Shown: positions 50,063-61,473 of the stretch, piece by piece
Position numbering within the stretch: position 1 is the first letter of the stretch
Layout: the number at the start of each line of letters is the position of its first letter
Assembly: GCF_014695585.1 (NCBI RefSeq)
Contig: NZ_JACJON010000029.1
Coordinates: 1 to 64,000, forward strand
DNA: 64,000 nucleotides
DNA from: Microcoleus sp. FACHB-831
GTDB lineage: Bacteria > Cyanobacteriota > Cyanobacteriia > Cyanobacteriales > FACHB-T130
Reading direction: 5' to 3'
Made by a program: the position numbers and the translations under genes
The notes under the pieces: generated by a model
The model's database searches: none
Told to the model about the DNA's origin: nothing
Seen by the model: only the letters and a program-made list of their open reading frames with translations

Positions 50063-53056
50063 ATGTCTCAACCAGCCGACCTTTCAGACTCTCTGCCAGT
50101 TGCATCTCAAAACGGTCATCACCCTAAAGGCGTAAAAGATAACAGCGATAACACGATTCGCATTCGTGGCGCTAGGCAGCATAACCTGAAAAATCTCGAT
50201 TTGGAACTGCCGCGCGATCGCTTAATCGTCTTCACTGGTGTCTCTGGTTCTGGCAAATCTTCCCTCGCCTTCGATACCATCTTTGCAGAAGGGCAACGCC
50301 GCTACGTTGAATCTCTCAGCGCCTATGCTAGACAATTCCTGGGACAGCTAGATAAACCTGATGTAGACGCCATCGAGGGACTTAGCCCAGCTATCTCGAT
50401 TGACCAAAAATCAACATCCCACAACCCGCGCTCTACAGTCGGGACGGTGACAGAGATTTACGATTATCTGCGTCTGTTGTTCGGACGCGCTGGCGAACCT
50501 CACTGTCCGATATGCGATCGCTCTATTGCGCCTCAAACTGTCGATGAGATGTGCGATCGCATCATGGAACTCCCCGACGGCACGCGCTTCCAAATCCTCG
50601 CACCCGTCGTGCGCGGTAAAAAGGGGACTCACCAAAAACTCTTATCCAGTCTCGCTTCTGAAGGGTTTGTCCGCATCCGCATTAACGGCGAGGTGCGCGA
50701 ACTTAGCGATTCCATCGACTTAGATAAAAATTATACACACACTATAGAAATTGTCGTTGACAGGCTTATCAAGAAACTCGGTATTCAGGAGCGTCTGACC
50801 GATTCTCTCACCACCTGCTTGCGTCATGCCAGTGGAATTGCGGTCATTGACATATTAAATGATACATCGGCTAGACATAGTTCTGCCTTGCATAAAGGTA
50901 ATTCTAGCCCAGACAGTACAAAAATGTCAAAAAATTCAGAGGAAACCTCTACAGATGGGGAAGATTCCCATCAGCAAAAGCCTCACGAATTAGTCTTTTC
51001 AGAAAACTTTGCGTGTCCCGAACATGGGGCGGTGATGGAAGAACTTTCGCCGCGATTGTTTTCCTTTAACTCGCCTTATGGTGCGTGTCCCGAATGTCAC
51101 GGGTTGGGCAATTTGCGGAAGTTTTCGCCATATTTAATAGTACCAGATCCCAGCAAGCCATTAAAAGAAGCGATCGCGCCTTGGGCAGAAAAAGAAAGCG
51201 GTTTGTCCCAGCTGTCTGCGATGGGTAAAGCATACGGTATCAATCTCCAAACCCCTTGGAACCACTTATCGCCCGAACATCAACATAATATTTTATATGG
51301 TGGTAGCGACAACGGTGGACATCGAAGATTTTCAGGAGTTATTCCACTTTTACAGCGCCACTATGACGAAACTAGCTCAGAACAGTATAAGCAGAAATTA
51401 GAACAATATCTTGTAGACGAGCAATGCGAAGTTTGTAAGGGGAAGAGACTCAAACCGGAAGCCCTAGCGGTGCAGTTGGGGAATTGTCGGATTGCAGAAT
51501 TAACCGCTGTTTCAATTCGGGATTGTCGGGAGAGAATTGATAATTTGAAGTTGAGCGATCGCCAATCGCAAATTGGCCATCTTGTCCTTAAAGAAATCTG
51601 CTCTAGACTGCAATTTCTCTTGGATGTCGGCTTAGATTACCTAACTTTAGACCGTCCAGCAATGACACTTTCTGGCGGAGAAGCGCAGCGAATTCGCCTC
51701 GCCACTCAGATTGGTTCTGGACTTACGGGCGTACTCTACGTTTTAGACGAACCTAGTATCGGATTGCACCAAAGAGATAACGGACGATTGTTGCAAACTC
51801 TGGTAAAATTGCGCGACTTGGGTAATACATTAATTGTCGTGGAACACGATGAAGAAACCATTCGCGCTGCCGATCATATTATAGATATTGGCCCTGGTGC
51901 GGGAACTTGGGGCGGGCACATTGTCGCGCAAGGTAATTTTGAGACATTGCTAGCAGCAGACGATTCTCGCACGGGTGCTTATCTTTCCGGGCGACAAGTT
52001 ATCGAAACGCCAGCGCAGCGACGGGATGGAAATGGGAAATTTCTCGCCCTCAAAAATGCCCATCGCAACAACCTAAGAAATATAGATGTAGAAATTCCAC
52101 TGGGAAAACTTGTCTGCATTACTGGCGTGTCTGGTTCTGGCAAATCGACGCTAGTTAATGAGTTACTTTACCCAGCTTTGCAACACCATCTCACTCGGAA
52201 AATACCGTTTCCAAAAAATGTGGATGCTGTTGAGGGATTGGATTGTATTGATAAAGCAATTGTAATCGACCAATCTCCAATTGGTAGGACTCCGCGTTCT
52301 AATCCGGCTACCTATACTGGTGTGTTTGATGCGATTCGGGATATTTTTTCTGCAACTATCGAGGCTAAGGCTAGGGGATACAAGCCAGGGCAGTTTTCTT
52401 TCAATGTTAAAGGCGGAAGATGCGAAGCTTGTGGCGGGCAGGGAGTGAATGTAATTGAGATGAATTTCCTGCCAGATGTGTACGTGCAGTGCGAAGTTTG
52501 TAAGGGCGATCGCTACAATAGAGAAACTCTGCAAGTAAAGTACAAAGGGCATTCTATTGCTGATGTTCTCAACATGACAATCGAAGAAGCTGCGGAGGTT
52601 TTCAAGAATATTCCCAAAGCTGCGCCTCGGTTGAAAACTTTAATAGATGTAGGTTTGGGTTATGTTCATTTAGGACAAACAGCGCCTACGCTTTCTGGTG
52701 GTGAAGCACAGCGAGTGAAGCTGGCGTCGGAACTATCTCGCCGCGCTACGGGTAAGACTCTTTATTTAATAGATGAACCGACGACGGGTTTATCTTTTTA
52801 CGATGTCCATAAGTTGCTGGATGTGTTGCAGCGATTGGTGGATAAGGGTAATTCAATTTTGGTGATCGAACACAATTTAGATGTGATTCGTTGTGCGGAT
52901 TGGGTGATAGATTTGGGGCCAGAAGGTGGCGACAAGGGAGGAGAATTAATTGCCATTGGAACGCCAGAAGAAGTGGCGAAAAATTCGAGGTCTTACACGG
53001 GGCAATATTTGCAGCAGGTTTTGCAGCAACATCCTGCGAAGGTGAAAAGTGAATAA
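50063..53056 (+). CDS. uvrA: excinuclease ABC subunit A
   Basis: UvrA recognises bulky DNA lesions in nucleotide excision repair. 997 residues, slightly longer than the usual ~950. Two ATPase halves: GVSGSGKSS (first Walker A, near residue 70) and GVSGSGKST (second, near 690); two LSGGEAQR signatures; zinc sites [27 protein letters not shown] and CEVCKGDR. A polar insertion of about 45 residues near 270-315 (Ser/Lys/Asp-rich) is absent from short homologs and accounts for the extra length. Confidence 0.97.
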   Translation: MSQPADLSDSLPVASQNGHHPKGVKDNSDNTIRIRGARQHNLKNLDLELPRDRLIVFTGVSGSGKSSLAFDTIFAEGQRRYVESLSAYARQFLGQLDKPDVDAIEGLSPAISIDQKSTSHNPRSTVGTVTEIYDYLRLLFGRAGEPHCPICDRSIAPQTVDEMCDRIMELPDGTRFQILAPVVRGKKGTHQKLLSSLASEGFVRIRINGEVRELSDSIDLDKNYTHTIEIVVDRLIKKLGIQERLTDSLTTCLRHASGIAVIDILNDTSARHSSALHKGNSSPDSTKMSKNSEETSTDGEDSHQQKPHELVFSENFACPEHGAVMEELSPRLFSFNSPYGACPECHGLGNLRKFSPYLIVPDPSKPLKEAIAPWAEKESGLSQLSAMGKAYGINLQTPWNHLSPEHQHNILYGGSDNGGHRRFSGVIPLLQRHYDETSSEQYKQKLEQYLVDEQCEVCKGKRLKPEALAVQLGNCRIAELTAVSIRDCRERIDNLKLSDRQSQIGHLVLKEICSRLQFLLDVGLDYLTLDRPAMTLSGGEAQRIRLATQIGSGLTGVLYVLDEPSIGLHQRDNGRLLQTLVKLRDLGNTLIVVEHDEETIRAADHIIDIGPGAGTWGGHIVAQGNFETLLAADDSRTGAYLSGRQVIETPAQRRDGNGKFLALKNAHRNNLRNIDVEIPLGKLVCITGVSGSGKSTLVNELLYPALQHHLTRKIPFPKNVDAVEGLDCIDKAIVIDQSPIGRTPRSNPATYTGVFDAIRDIFSATIEAKARGYKPGQFSFNVKGGRCEACGGQGVNVIEMNFLPDVYVQCEVCKGDRYNRETLQVKYKGHSIADVLNMTIEEAAEVFKNIPKAAPRLKTLIDVGLGYVHLGQTAPTLSGGEAQRVKLASELSRRATGKTLYLIDEPTTGLSFYDVHKLLDVLQRLVDKGNSILVIEHNLDVIRCADWVIDLGPEGGDKGGELIAIGTPEEVAKNSRSYTGQYLQQVLQQHPAKVKSE

Positions 53057-53368
53057 AAAGGAGATGGCGATCGGCGATCGCCATCTGACTCAGCCAACAC
53101 CAAGCACGCGATCGCTACAAGTGTGTAGCTGCAAACCCGAATCCAGAGACGATTCCACTAGAACTCGCACTGCATAAATAATTCCCCAGAACGTTCGGTG
53201 CAGAGGCTTTGCGCTATCAACGCCATTGCCTGAGTGACTGGCGTCACAATTATTAAATACTTGCCTCACAGCTTCGTGCGGCGACTGTCATAAACTATCA
53301 AGACCTTCAATCACCCAGTATAGGAGGAAAAACAATTACATTTAAAATTAAGAATTCTTTATAACACC
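53057..53368. other. uvrA downstream region
   Basis: About 310 bases with HIP1-like palindromes (GCGATCGGCGATCGC). No gene is supported. Confidence 0.4.
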
Positions 53369-54751
53369 ATGTCAGCTCAGAGCTTATTACCTGAAGTTAC
53401 AACTAAGCAAGCAAGGGTTCTGAGGACTCCTATACTCGACTATGCCTTGCCAAACGATCATCCGACTGAGCTACTGCTTAAGTCATACACTTCAATGCAG
53501 CATCTTTCCACGCCGCAGGAAACAATTTGCCAGTTTTTTCTGGACATTGTTAAGCAATGGTCTCCAGAGCTAGTTTTATATGAGTTCAACAACTTATTTA
53601 TTAATGCTGCTAAAACTGGTTCCTCAAATCCCCATCAAGCTATACACCAGCTAATTTCATCTGCCAATGAACAAGATTTTATTAATACTTTAAAGCGCTG
53701 CTGTTATATTTTACTGAATAACTGGGTCGCTACTAGACAATATAAATATACTCAAGATTTAGTCAAAATTTTTTCTAATTCAGCTGCTAATGCACGTACA
53801 TCTTCGGGAAATTTAAAAACTCTCAATGTTTGGATTCATAATTTTGTTAACAGCCAGAACTATCAAGACCTTAAGTTATTTGTAGCTAAATACGCTGATT
53901 GGGATAAAGGTCACTGGAAGTCTCGTTATACTTCTTATTTGCTAGCTCCTCAATATATTGATTCTAACAACTCAATAGAACAACGCCAAGCTGCTAAAGG
54001 ATTAGCAAAGCAGTTAAAAGATCAGTTCAAGTTCGATCTGGCGATGTACACAGCTCGGTCTGAATCTGCTGCATCAAGGCATAGGAAACCTGAAAACCCT
54101 ACAGCTCTAGGTGATGAAGCACTGCGGTTAATCAAGAAAGTAGTCGCAAAACGCGGTAATTTCAGCTACGCAAATATAGCTAATATTTTTTTAAAACAAA
54201 CTGAAGGTATTAAGTACAATTATTTTAAACAGAGCTTAGTTAAATATTTATTTTATTCTTCAGAAAATTATGAGTTTGTAGAATCTATAAAAAAACAAAT
54301 AGGAGAAAAGCTAGAGGTTGCTTATGAAGATTATAGTGACTATACTGTAAATAAATCGCTTATTCTCAAAACTTGCAATCGCCTTATTGACTATTTAATT
54401 ACTGAGAAAAATGGCGAACCTTCTCCGCTGTTTATGGCATTAGCTTCTCAAGGTAATGCCCTAACTTTAGTAATGCTTTTGCTCAAAATCATTCTTATTT
54501 CACCCCCTACTCGTACTCATTTAGAAGTTTGTATTGCCAAAGTAATTGAATACTATGAATGTTACGATCAAGAAGAATGTCAGTGGGTGATTAATTTCTT
54601 AGAAATATTAAAAATTACAATTACAATTTATACTGAAAATGTTCAATACAACTTGGTTAACATGAAAAAAGCTAATATAGCTGAGAATTCTAATGTTGAT
54701 GAGAATGGATATAGAATTTTTTCTCAGACTAAACTTAAACGCCCGCAGTAA
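53369..54751 (+). CDS. conserved hypothetical helical protein
   Basis: I do not recognise this 460-residue protein. It is soluble and almost all helical, with Leu/Ile heptads (ETICQFFLDIVKQWSPELV, NFLEILKITITIYTENV). It carries no catalytic motif or membrane segment. The N-terminus has a short Ala/Ser/Gln run. Its AT-rich codon use differs from uvrA, which hints at acquisition. Large helical proteins of this kind occur in cyanobacterial genomes without a known role. Confidence 0.5.
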   Translation: MSAQSLLPEVTTKQARVLRTPILDYALPNDHPTELLLKSYTSMQHLSTPQETICQFFLDIVKQWSPELVLYEFNNLFINAAKTGSSNPHQAIHQLISSANEQDFINTLKRCCYILLNNWVATRQYKYTQDLVKIFSNSAANARTSSGNLKTLNVWIHNFVNSQNYQDLKLFVAKYADWDKGHWKSRYTSYLLAPQYIDSNNSIEQRQAAKGLAKQLKDQFKFDLAMYTARSESAASRHRKPENPTALGDEALRLIKKVVAKRGNFSYANIANIFLKQTEGIKYNYFKQSLVKYLFYSSENYEFVESIKKQIGEKLEVAYEDYSDYTVNKSLILKTCNRLIDYLITEKNGEPSPLFMALASQGNALTLVMLLLKIILISPPTRTHLEVCIAKVIEYYECYDQEECQWVINFLEILKITITIYTENVQYNLVNMKKANIAENSNVDENGYRIFSQTKLKRPQ

Positions 54752-54955
54752 TATTTCCAATTACTCCAGGGTGAGTCGGGGCGAAGCGGAATTTTATTAA
54801 CTTTAACAGGCGATCGCGTTAAGCTGGACAGCCATGCTACTCGACTGGTCGCTGATTGGATACTGGCGTTTTTCTACACTTTGCATAGTTAAATGCTTTC
54901 AACTGGAGGAATGATTCTGGTGATTATTCATCTAGGAGGGCTGTTGCACTTTTAT

Positions 54956-55384
54956 TCAGCTTTGCTCTCCTTTACGGATAAACTGCTGCAAAATCTCGCT
55001 GGGTTTTCTATCCCACGTATCGATGTGTTCGTATATCAAACCATTTTTTGTCAGTTTGTATGTAGAATAGCCATTGAAAAATACCTTAGCTTTCCAAGGG
55101 ACGCGCAAAATTCCCCTTACCGTCCAATTCGCTAAAATGGTGTCCTCGGCTATCTGATTTATGTCATGCAGATCGAAATTAATTTCTGTAAAAAATAGCT
55201 GACCGTGAAATCGCAGCGTCCAAAAAATAATCCGATAATTAAACTTCCATTTGAATTTATTTACCGGATCTTGAAAGTAGATATCATTGGTATAAATGTC
55301 GTAGGAGATATCTTGCTCAAAAAGCGTCGGCAGATCTTTTTTAAGCGTCTCCAACACTTGTTTCACTTGCAATTCATATTCCAT
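54956..55384 (-). CDS. DUF2358 protein (SnoaL-like fold)
   Basis: A 142-residue protein: LFEQDISYDIYTNDIYFQDPVN, then FFTEINFDLHDINQIAEDT and WTVRGILRVPWKAKVFFNG. This is the DUF2358 family of cyanobacteria and plants, related to NTF2/SnoaL-type alpha+beta barrels. Plant homologs are plastid-located. Function unknown. It stands alone on the minus strand. Confidence 0.85.
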   Translation of the reverse strand: MEYELQVKQVLETLKKDLPTLFEQDISYDIYTNDIYFQDPVNKFKWKFNYRIIFWTLRFHGQLFFTEINFDLHDINQIAEDTILANWTVRGILRVPWKAKVFFNGYSTYKLTKNGLIYEHIDTWDRKPSEILQQFIRKGEQS

Positions 55385-55610
55385 TCACTAATACCACCAC
55401 ATTCACGCTTTCTGGATTTATACTTTATCAATATTTGCCCCTTATTTAATGTTGCCACTATTTATAATAATTTAGCGGCAGCAAGATCTAGGAGAAATTT
55501 TAACTATATTCAGTTTAAGCAATTACCCGGCAATTTAAAATCCTCCTAACAGACGGTGACGCAGTATTTTCCAAGCTGATAGAATCGCCGCAAAAGCAGA
55601 GGAAATATCA

Positions 55611-56483
55611 ATGTCCGTCTTAGAAGGTTCTTGGAAACACGAGTACATTATCAGCAACGGCATCAGACTGCACTATGTTACGCAAGGGGAAGGCCCTTTG
55701 ATGCTAATGCTACATGGATTTCCTGAGTTTTGGTACTCGTGGCGGCATCAAATACCAGAATTTGCCAAAAATTTTAAAGTTGTAGCTCTTGACTTGCGCG
55801 GCTACAACGAAAGCGAAAAGCCGCCACAACAATCGGCTTACGTGATGTCTGAGTTTATTAAAGATATTGAGGGAGTAATTAAGGGATTAGGGTACGAAAG
55901 TTGCGTGCTTGCTGCTCATGATTGGGGAGGCGCGATCGCTTGGTGTTTTGCTTACGATCGCCCTTCTATGGTAGAAAAGTTAATCGTATTGAATATCCCT
56001 CACCCTGCTAGATTCATTGAAGGTTTGCGTACTCCTCCACAACTTTTACGCAGTTCGTATATATTCTTTTTTCAGCTACCCGGACTACCAGAATGGGGGC
56101 TGCAAGTTAACGATTACGCAGCAATTGAAACGGCTTTTCTGGGTATGGCTGTTGACAAAAGTGCTTTCAGCAAGGCAGATATTAATGCCTACAAAGATGC
56201 TGCTGCTAAACGCGGTGCATTGACGGCGATGCTTAACTATTACCGCAACGCATCCCAGAGTTTAGCTAGACCGCAGTGGGGTATTTTAGAGACACCGACA
56301 CTGATGATATGGGGTGAGAACGACACAGCACTTGGTAAAGAATTATCTTACGGAACAGAAGCTTATGTCAGAGACTTTAGTATCAAGTACATCCCCAATT
56401 GTAGCCACTGGGTTCAGCAAGAGCAGCCCGTGCTTGTGAATCAGTATATGCGAGAGTGGCTCGCGGATTATTCTGTTTCGTGA
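55611..56483 (+). CDS. alpha/beta hydrolase, epoxide hydrolase type
   Basis: A 290-residue soluble hydrolase. MLHGFPEFWYSWRHQIPEF and DLRGYNESEKP open the fold; LAAHDWGGAIAW carries the Asp nucleophile typical of epoxide hydrolases and dehalogenases; LMIWGENDTAL holds the acid and PNCSHWVQQEQP the His. It probably opens epoxides or acts on haloalkanes. Natural substrate unknown. GGAAATATCA precedes the ATG. Confidence 0.9.
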   Translation: MSVLEGSWKHEYIISNGIRLHYVTQGEGPLMLMLHGFPEFWYSWRHQIPEFAKNFKVVALDLRGYNESEKPPQQSAYVMSEFIKDIEGVIKGLGYESCVLAAHDWGGAIAWCFAYDRPSMVEKLIVLNIPHPARFIEGLRTPPQLLRSSYIFFFQLPGLPEWGLQVNDYAAIETAFLGMAVDKSAFSKADINAYKDAAAKRGALTAMLNYYRNASQSLARPQWGILETPTLMIWGENDTALGKELSYGTEAYVRDFSIKYIPNCSHWVQQEQPVLVNQYMREWLADYSVS

Positions 56484-56853
56484 CAAAAGTTTTGTGATTT
56501 GCCGGGGAATGGGGGTTAGCCATTTAGCACCAAATTGTTAGCTTATTGCAGCCCCGGTTAAGGCGCAGAGTTTGGTATTAGATTTTTATCCGTAAACCCG
56601 CCTGTAGGATGAGCAAGGCGGTATAAATCCCTATTAGGGCTTGAAATTATATGTACCAAGGGCGCAAGGTATGCGCCCTTGCTGCTTTGTAGCTTGCTTG
56701 AGTCCCTGGGAGAGGATGCGTAGCGCAGCGAGTATCGCGATCGCCCAAAGACGCTGCTTAGCTCTTTCCGGAAAAAGAAATATCTGCCCGAAAACATAGA
56801 TCTATACGAGGTAAGAACAGATTTACTGGACAACTAGCGCCACGATCCACCCA

Positions 56854-58623
56854 ATGTTACTAAAAGAGCGTTACCAAATTGTCTCAGTCCTCAGTGCAGG
56901 TGCATTCGGACAGACATACATTGCCCTTGATACTCACCGTGCGGACAACCCCAAGTGTGTCGTCAAACACATCAAGCCCGCAGGTGAAGACCGTAGATAT
57001 TTCACATCTCTCAGCCACCGAGTACGCGCTGAAACAGAAACGCTTAAAAAACTCGGACATCACGAACAGATTCCCACCCTGTTAGATTGTTTTGACTACG
57101 CACAACAGTTCTACCTAGTACTGGAGTTGATTGAAGGACATCCGCTTAGTGAGGAAATGCCTCTGAGCCAACGCTGCAACAAACGCTGGAGTGAAGAGCG
57201 GGTTGTCGGACTGCTCAGAGAAGTCTTGACCATCCTGGAATTTGTTCACGGCGAGGGGATTATGCATTCCGATCTCAAGCCGGACAACTTGATCAGACGC
57301 GCCGGGGATAACAAGTTATGTTTAATTGATTTTGGTGCAGCGCAGCAAATAGATAAAGATTTTGAATTAGCATTATCTGGCTGTTATGAAAGACCGTTAG
57401 ATGCAACTAAAAATAATCTCGAAAATTTACCGTTAGGTTATATTCCCGCCGAGCAACTTACAAGTAATGCTAAACCGAGCAGCGATATTTATGCGCTTGG
57501 CTTGATTGCCATTCTAGCGCTTACTGGCCTGGAACCAACGCAACTCAATTTAGATCTTGATACTCGCGAGGTGATTTGGAAAGACCTCGTGCCAGTCAGC
57601 GACAAGCTTGTTTCTATCATTAACAAGATGGTGCGCTACGACTTCCAAGACCGCTACCAATCCGCATCTGATGTGTTGCGATCGCTATCAAATATGCCTG
57701 TAATAAATCAACAACCAGAAAAGAAAAGCCTCACCTTTAAAGTTCCCAATTTTAAGCTCAAAATTCCTAAGTCTTTTTTTGTTAGAGGCATGGGATTGGG
57801 TATTGCCGCTAATAGTATCGTTGTCGCTGGCGGGATGTATACTCTTTCCCAAGTTTCTACATCGGAAGGGGGGACAGATGTTTTATACAAGGCAACGGAA
57901 GAATACCAGACGGGGGATTTAAAGCAAGCGATCGCTTTAGCTCAATCTATTCCCTCCACCAGTCCTGCCTATCCTGAAGCACAGGTTGCATTGCGCGAGT
58001 GGCGCCACAACTGGAATATTGCCGCCGCTGAATTCATGGCAGCTGAAAAGGCATTTAATGAAGGTCGTTGGTTAGATGTGCTTCAGGAGGCTCGTCAGAT
58101 TCCAGATATTTACTTTTGGAATCAAAAAGTAGAAGTCCTTGTCGAGCAAGCGAAACCCAACCTTGAAGCGGAAGCTCAAGAGCTTTTACAAAAAGCCTAC
58201 TCTCGCGCTTCGCTGAAAGATTTTAGTGGCGCTCTCCAATATCTTAAACAAATTCCCAACGATACTCCCAGTGGAGTTTTAGTTGAACAAAAGCTGTCTG
58301 AGTACACGGAAAAGCAACGCATCAAAGCAGATTACTTATTACAGCAAGCTTACAATCGTGCGGAACTAAAAGACTTTACTGGCGCTATACGCTTCATTAA
58401 ACAGATTCCTGAAGGAACGACTGCCTATGCTAAAGTGAAACCCAAGATTGCTGAGTACAGCGAACAGCAACTTCTGCAAGCTAAATCCGAAAAGGATACA
58501 ATGTCAAACGCTACATATCGGTCAGGTATCCAACAACAATCGCGGCGTCGCGAGGTTAGAACAATCCGCGATATTAACCCTGGTACCCGCCTTCAAGAAA
58601 TTAACGCTAAATCCCATATGTAG
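56854..58623 (+). CDS. serine/threonine protein kinase with membrane anchor
   Basis: A 589-residue Hanks-type kinase. Gly loop LSAGAFGQTYIA, Lys of KCVVKHI, catalytic loop MHSDLKPDNLI with Ser where Arg of HRD is usual, and IDFGAAQ for DFG. The HRD-to-HSD change is frequent in cyanobacterial kinases that do not use activation-loop switching. A single membrane helix (ANSIVVAGGMYTL) lies near residue 320, then a helical repeat region (LQKAYSRASLKDFSGALQYL, repeated as LLQQAYNRAELKDFTGAIRFI) like TPR. The target is unknown. Confidence 0.92.
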   Translation: MLLKERYQIVSVLSAGAFGQTYIALDTHRADNPKCVVKHIKPAGEDRRYFTSLSHRVRAETETLKKLGHHEQIPTLLDCFDYAQQFYLVLELIEGHPLSEEMPLSQRCNKRWSEERVVGLLREVLTILEFVHGEGIMHSDLKPDNLIRRAGDNKLCLIDFGAAQQIDKDFELALSGCYERPLDATKNNLENLPLGYIPAEQLTSNAKPSSDIYALGLIAILALTGLEPTQLNLDLDTREVIWKDLVPVSDKLVSIINKMVRYDFQDRYQSASDVLRSLSNMPVINQQPEKKSLTFKVPNFKLKIPKSFFVRGMGLGIAANSIVVAGGMYTLSQVSTSEGGTDVLYKATEEYQTGDLKQAIALAQSIPSTSPAYPEAQVALREWRHNWNIAAAEFMAAEKAFNEGRWLDVLQEARQIPDIYFWNQKVEVLVEQAKPNLEAEAQELLQKAYSRASLKDFSGALQYLKQIPNDTPSGVLVEQKLSEYTEKQRIKADYLLQQAYNRAELKDFTGAIRFIKQIPEGTTAYAKVKPKIAEYSEQQLLQAKSEKDTMSNATYRSGIQQQSRRREVRTIRDINPGTRLQEINAKSHM

Positions 58624-58677
58624 AATTGAGGAGTGTTATTCTTCACAAAAAATTCTCGATTTACCAGGACGCGATCG

Positions 58678-60681
58678 CTATTCCTCAATCCCGTCTTCCG
58701 CATCTTCTGTAGTATGGTCATTTAATGGAATAATCTGCCGCAGTATGTTGCCATCTATCTCACTTAAACGGTTTTTCAGCTTGCTTTCTATACCTTCTCT
58801 TAAAGCCTCCAATAATGATTCTACAGATTGACACTTTTGCTTTAATATCAAAGTTTGCACGGCTAACGGTACTCCATCAGGTTCTCTAGTAAAACATCCA
58901 GCTGATAAAAACGCTAAAAGAGAGTTTTTTATTGATTGTTGGTTTACTTGTTTCCCCAGAATATTTACTAACTTTTCTATTTTTTCTCCCAGGGTCTCGC
59001 TTTGAAAAGGATTTTTGGCGAGGTAGCGAGCTACTTGTCTTAAATCTTCTGGCGAAGGCGGTTTAAATATGGGATGTCCGGTAGAAAGAATAGCTAGGTA
59101 TGTTTCAACAGAATGAACCTCCTCGATATCTGAACTAATGTATGCTAAAGATGCATTGGAGTCTGTTGGCGTAATGCCTCTAATTAATAATTTGCTGGGT
59201 TCATTTTGGGCAAGGTAAAATTTGGTTCCCTCACAAACAGCAGTTAAAAATGGTTTCAATGTTAAAAAGCCTGCTTGTCTATATTTTTCATCAAAGTCTG
59301 GTATTTTAGTTTTGAGGATTTGATGCACCCTGGGCATAAGTATGCCCTCTTGTATAAGGCGCGTGTTATATTCTGTATCTGCCTCAATTGAGTGCAAAAC
59401 TTCTTTAGTCTGAGTAATGATTTCTTCTGAACGGCGATCGCGTACCTTGGGTGGAGTACTGCTATTATCTTCTCGCTCCTCTAAACTATTTATTGATGCT
59501 TCTTCTTGCTCTCTTTGTTTAGGATTTGGTATCAGTACAAAGGCATCACAAACAGCTTCTAATATAGGATTTATTGCTTCTCTATATGCACATCCAACTA
59601 CAGTTTTTCCATACTGGTGCAGTTTGTTGGCTAACGATGCAAAAGCCCCATCCCCCGATACTATGACAAAAACTTGGATAGATGATCGCAAATGGGCGCA
59701 TTCCATCGCATCTATAGTTAATTGAATATCGGCTGCATTTCTTTGGTGAAATATGCCAAATCCGAAGGTTTGTATCGGTTCAATACCTAAGTGTAAAATT
59801 TCCCGCCTCAGTTGGCCTAGTATAGGATGCCCCCAATTAGCATAAGCGCGTTGGCTGGCAATATGACCAATTTTATTTGTTTGTTTAATTAGTTGCAAAA
59901 TTCTATTAAGGGATAGGTCGGCAATTAAATCTTTGCTAAGTGCGTAGCCGTTGGTCAAGTTTTCTATATCGTAAAATATGGCTGTATTAAAATATTGACC
60001 TGGGGCTTGATTTGCGGCGGGTTTAGTAGACTCTTGCAAAGCATTTTGTTGTTGAAGTTCTTTAATGGCTGAAATTAAAGGTGTTAAATCCTGTTGCGGT
60101 ACGGGTGATACAGCTTGTTGATTAAGTTGCGCGATCGCTGTTTTTAATTGTTCAATTTGTTGTGTGGTTTGCAATAACTGTTGGAACTGTTCTGTAAGGG
60201 TCTTGAGGTTATTTTGGGTTGCTGCTATCTGCTGCTTGAGTTGGGCAATGTCGCTATCCGTTGAAGTTTCTGTTGCGGCACTTTCTATAAGTTGTTGGCG
60301 TTGTTTGTAAGCCAGATCTAGGGCTTCTTGGGTACTAGCCCAATCTTGTGGGAAGGCATCGCGGGTTAAAGTCTGTAAGCAGGCTTCGTAACCAGCGATC
60401 GCGATCGCCAGGTTAGCAGTCTGATTTCCTTGAGGAAACTGCTGCACGAGATAACATAATTTGACGATTCTTTGTGCCATACCTCTTGCTTGGGCTGGTT
60501 CTGCTGCACGCAAGTTAGCAGATACCCATTTACCAAACAGTTGTGCAAAGCTGCCATCAAGCTTATCTATGTTGGCTTGCAAAAGTGGGTATACTTCTTC
60601 CTGGTTGCCTTTACTCCGGAAGGTTGTCTGTAATACCTCACGCAAGAAAATCCGCTCCTCTTGGGGGTTTCTGGTTGTCAT
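58678..60681 (-). CDS. NYN-LOTUS RNase-like protein with coiled coil
   Basis: A 667-residue multidomain protein. Residues 1-120 (YPLLQANIDKLDGSFAQLF, GYEACLQTLTRDAFPQDWA) resemble the N-terminal module seen in cyanobacterial CHAT/TPR conflict-system proteins. A Gln-rich coiled coil follows (about 130-220). The NYN (PIN-like) nuclease domain is at about 235-380: FYDIENLT, ADIQLTIDAMECAH and VIVSGDGAFASLANKLHQYG supply the acidic residues. A LOTUS/OST-HTH-like domain lies near 420-500, and a helical end completes it. It is probably an RNase used in stress or anti-phage response. Confidence 0.78.
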   Translation of the reverse strand: MTTRNPQEERIFLREVLQTTFRSKGNQEEVYPLLQANIDKLDGSFAQLFGKWVSANLRAAEPAQARGMAQRIVKLCYLVQQFPQGNQTANLAIAIAGYEACLQTLTRDAFPQDWASTQEALDLAYKQRQQLIESAATETSTDSDIAQLKQQIAATQNNLKTLTEQFQQLLQTTQQIEQLKTAIAQLNQQAVSPVPQQDLTPLISAIKELQQQNALQESTKPAANQAPGQYFNTAIFYDIENLTNGYALSKDLIADLSLNRILQLIKQTNKIGHIASQRAYANWGHPILGQLRREILHLGIEPIQTFGFGIFHQRNAADIQLTIDAMECAHLRSSIQVFVIVSGDGAFASLANKLHQYGKTVVGCAYREAINPILEAVCDAFVLIPNPKQREQEEASINSLEEREDNSSTPPKVRDRRSEEIITQTKEVLHSIEADTEYNTRLIQEGILMPRVHQILKTKIPDFDEKYRQAGFLTLKPFLTAVCEGTKFYLAQNEPSKLLIRGITPTDSNASLAYISSDIEEVHSVETYLAILSTGHPIFKPPSPEDLRQVARYLAKNPFQSETLGEKIEKLVNILGKQVNQQSIKNSLLAFLSAGCFTREPDGVPLAVQTLILKQKCQSVESLLEALREGIESKLKNRLSEIDGNILRQIIPLNDHTTEDAEDGIEE

Positions 60682-60912
60682 TGTTAGCTGTTTACAACCT
60701 AGTCGAGTAGATTGTCCTCAAGGCGGGCATTTTATCTGGCTGTTGCCAAACAGTTATACCCACTCTGCCCCGGTTGTTGTGGGGAGGATTATTCTAGTAT
60801 TGCAAACAAGATTAAAAGGCAGCGTTGCGATCGCTGTCTACCACCATTGCTGATTTTAGCTTGGCTTCTTCTGCTAGCTTCTTTTATTACGCAAGAAGGG
60901 CGATCGCGATCT

Positions 60913-61395
60913 TCAAAAATGCTGCCAAGCGTATTTTTCCCGCTTATAGACTTCTCGGAGTCTTTGTAGTGCTTCAGAGGACATAACTTGTTTCACCAAA
61001 GCAACCAATTTTCCCCAACATAGCAAGTTACCAGGCGATTCAGCCTTCTGGAACTGCTGTTTATAGAAGTTTGTCCAAAATTCTGGTGCTTGCTTGCTTT
61101 TAGACTTGGTTCTCCACCGCTTGCGCCATAGCGCGAAGTCTTCAGGCGTTGGCGGATTAAGTGCCAAAATTGCTGGAAAATCGGCGTAGCTGACAAAACG
61201 GCTTACACCTTTGCCATGTACGTGGACAACGTAGCGCCAACAGCTAATTTTATATATCTCTTCTTCATCAATCTTGCATAGCATCGCAGCCGTCTCTTCT
61301 GTTACAAATCGTGCCAGCGGATGCACTATCCACGATTTGTGTACAATTTTTGATTCTTTGATGACGAGCGATTTCGGCTGTTGTGTTGATAACAT
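60913..61395 (-). CDS. hypothetical protein divergent from the XRE regulator
   Basis: I do not recognise this 160-residue protein. It begins MLSTQQPKSLVIKESKIVH and has a Cys/Trp-rich middle (DEEEIYKISCWRYVVHVHG) and a basic helical C-terminus (KRWRTKSKSKQAPEFW). It has no evident motif. It is divergent from the small XRE gene, with about 105 bp between them, so it could be a target of that regulator. Confidence 0.5.
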   Translation of the reverse strand: MLSTQQPKSLVIKESKIVHKSWIVHPLARFVTEETAAMLCKIDEEEIYKISCWRYVVHVHGKGVSRFVSYADFPAILALNPPTPEDFALWRKRWRTKSKSKQAPEFWTNFYKQQFQKAESPGNLLCWGKLVALVKQVMSSEALQRLREVYKREKYAWQHF

Positions 61396-61473
61396 AGAAG
61401 TTGCCTCCCTAATTTTGGGGCATTGTGGCGATCGCCTTTGGTTTGCGAGACTTGGGGGCGATCGCTTTTAAAC

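Noticed and set aside
56558-56833. 91-codon minus-strand frame before the protein kinase
   Set aside because: Low-complexity Ser/Arg composition, no start signal and no family. It covers the leader of the kinase gene.
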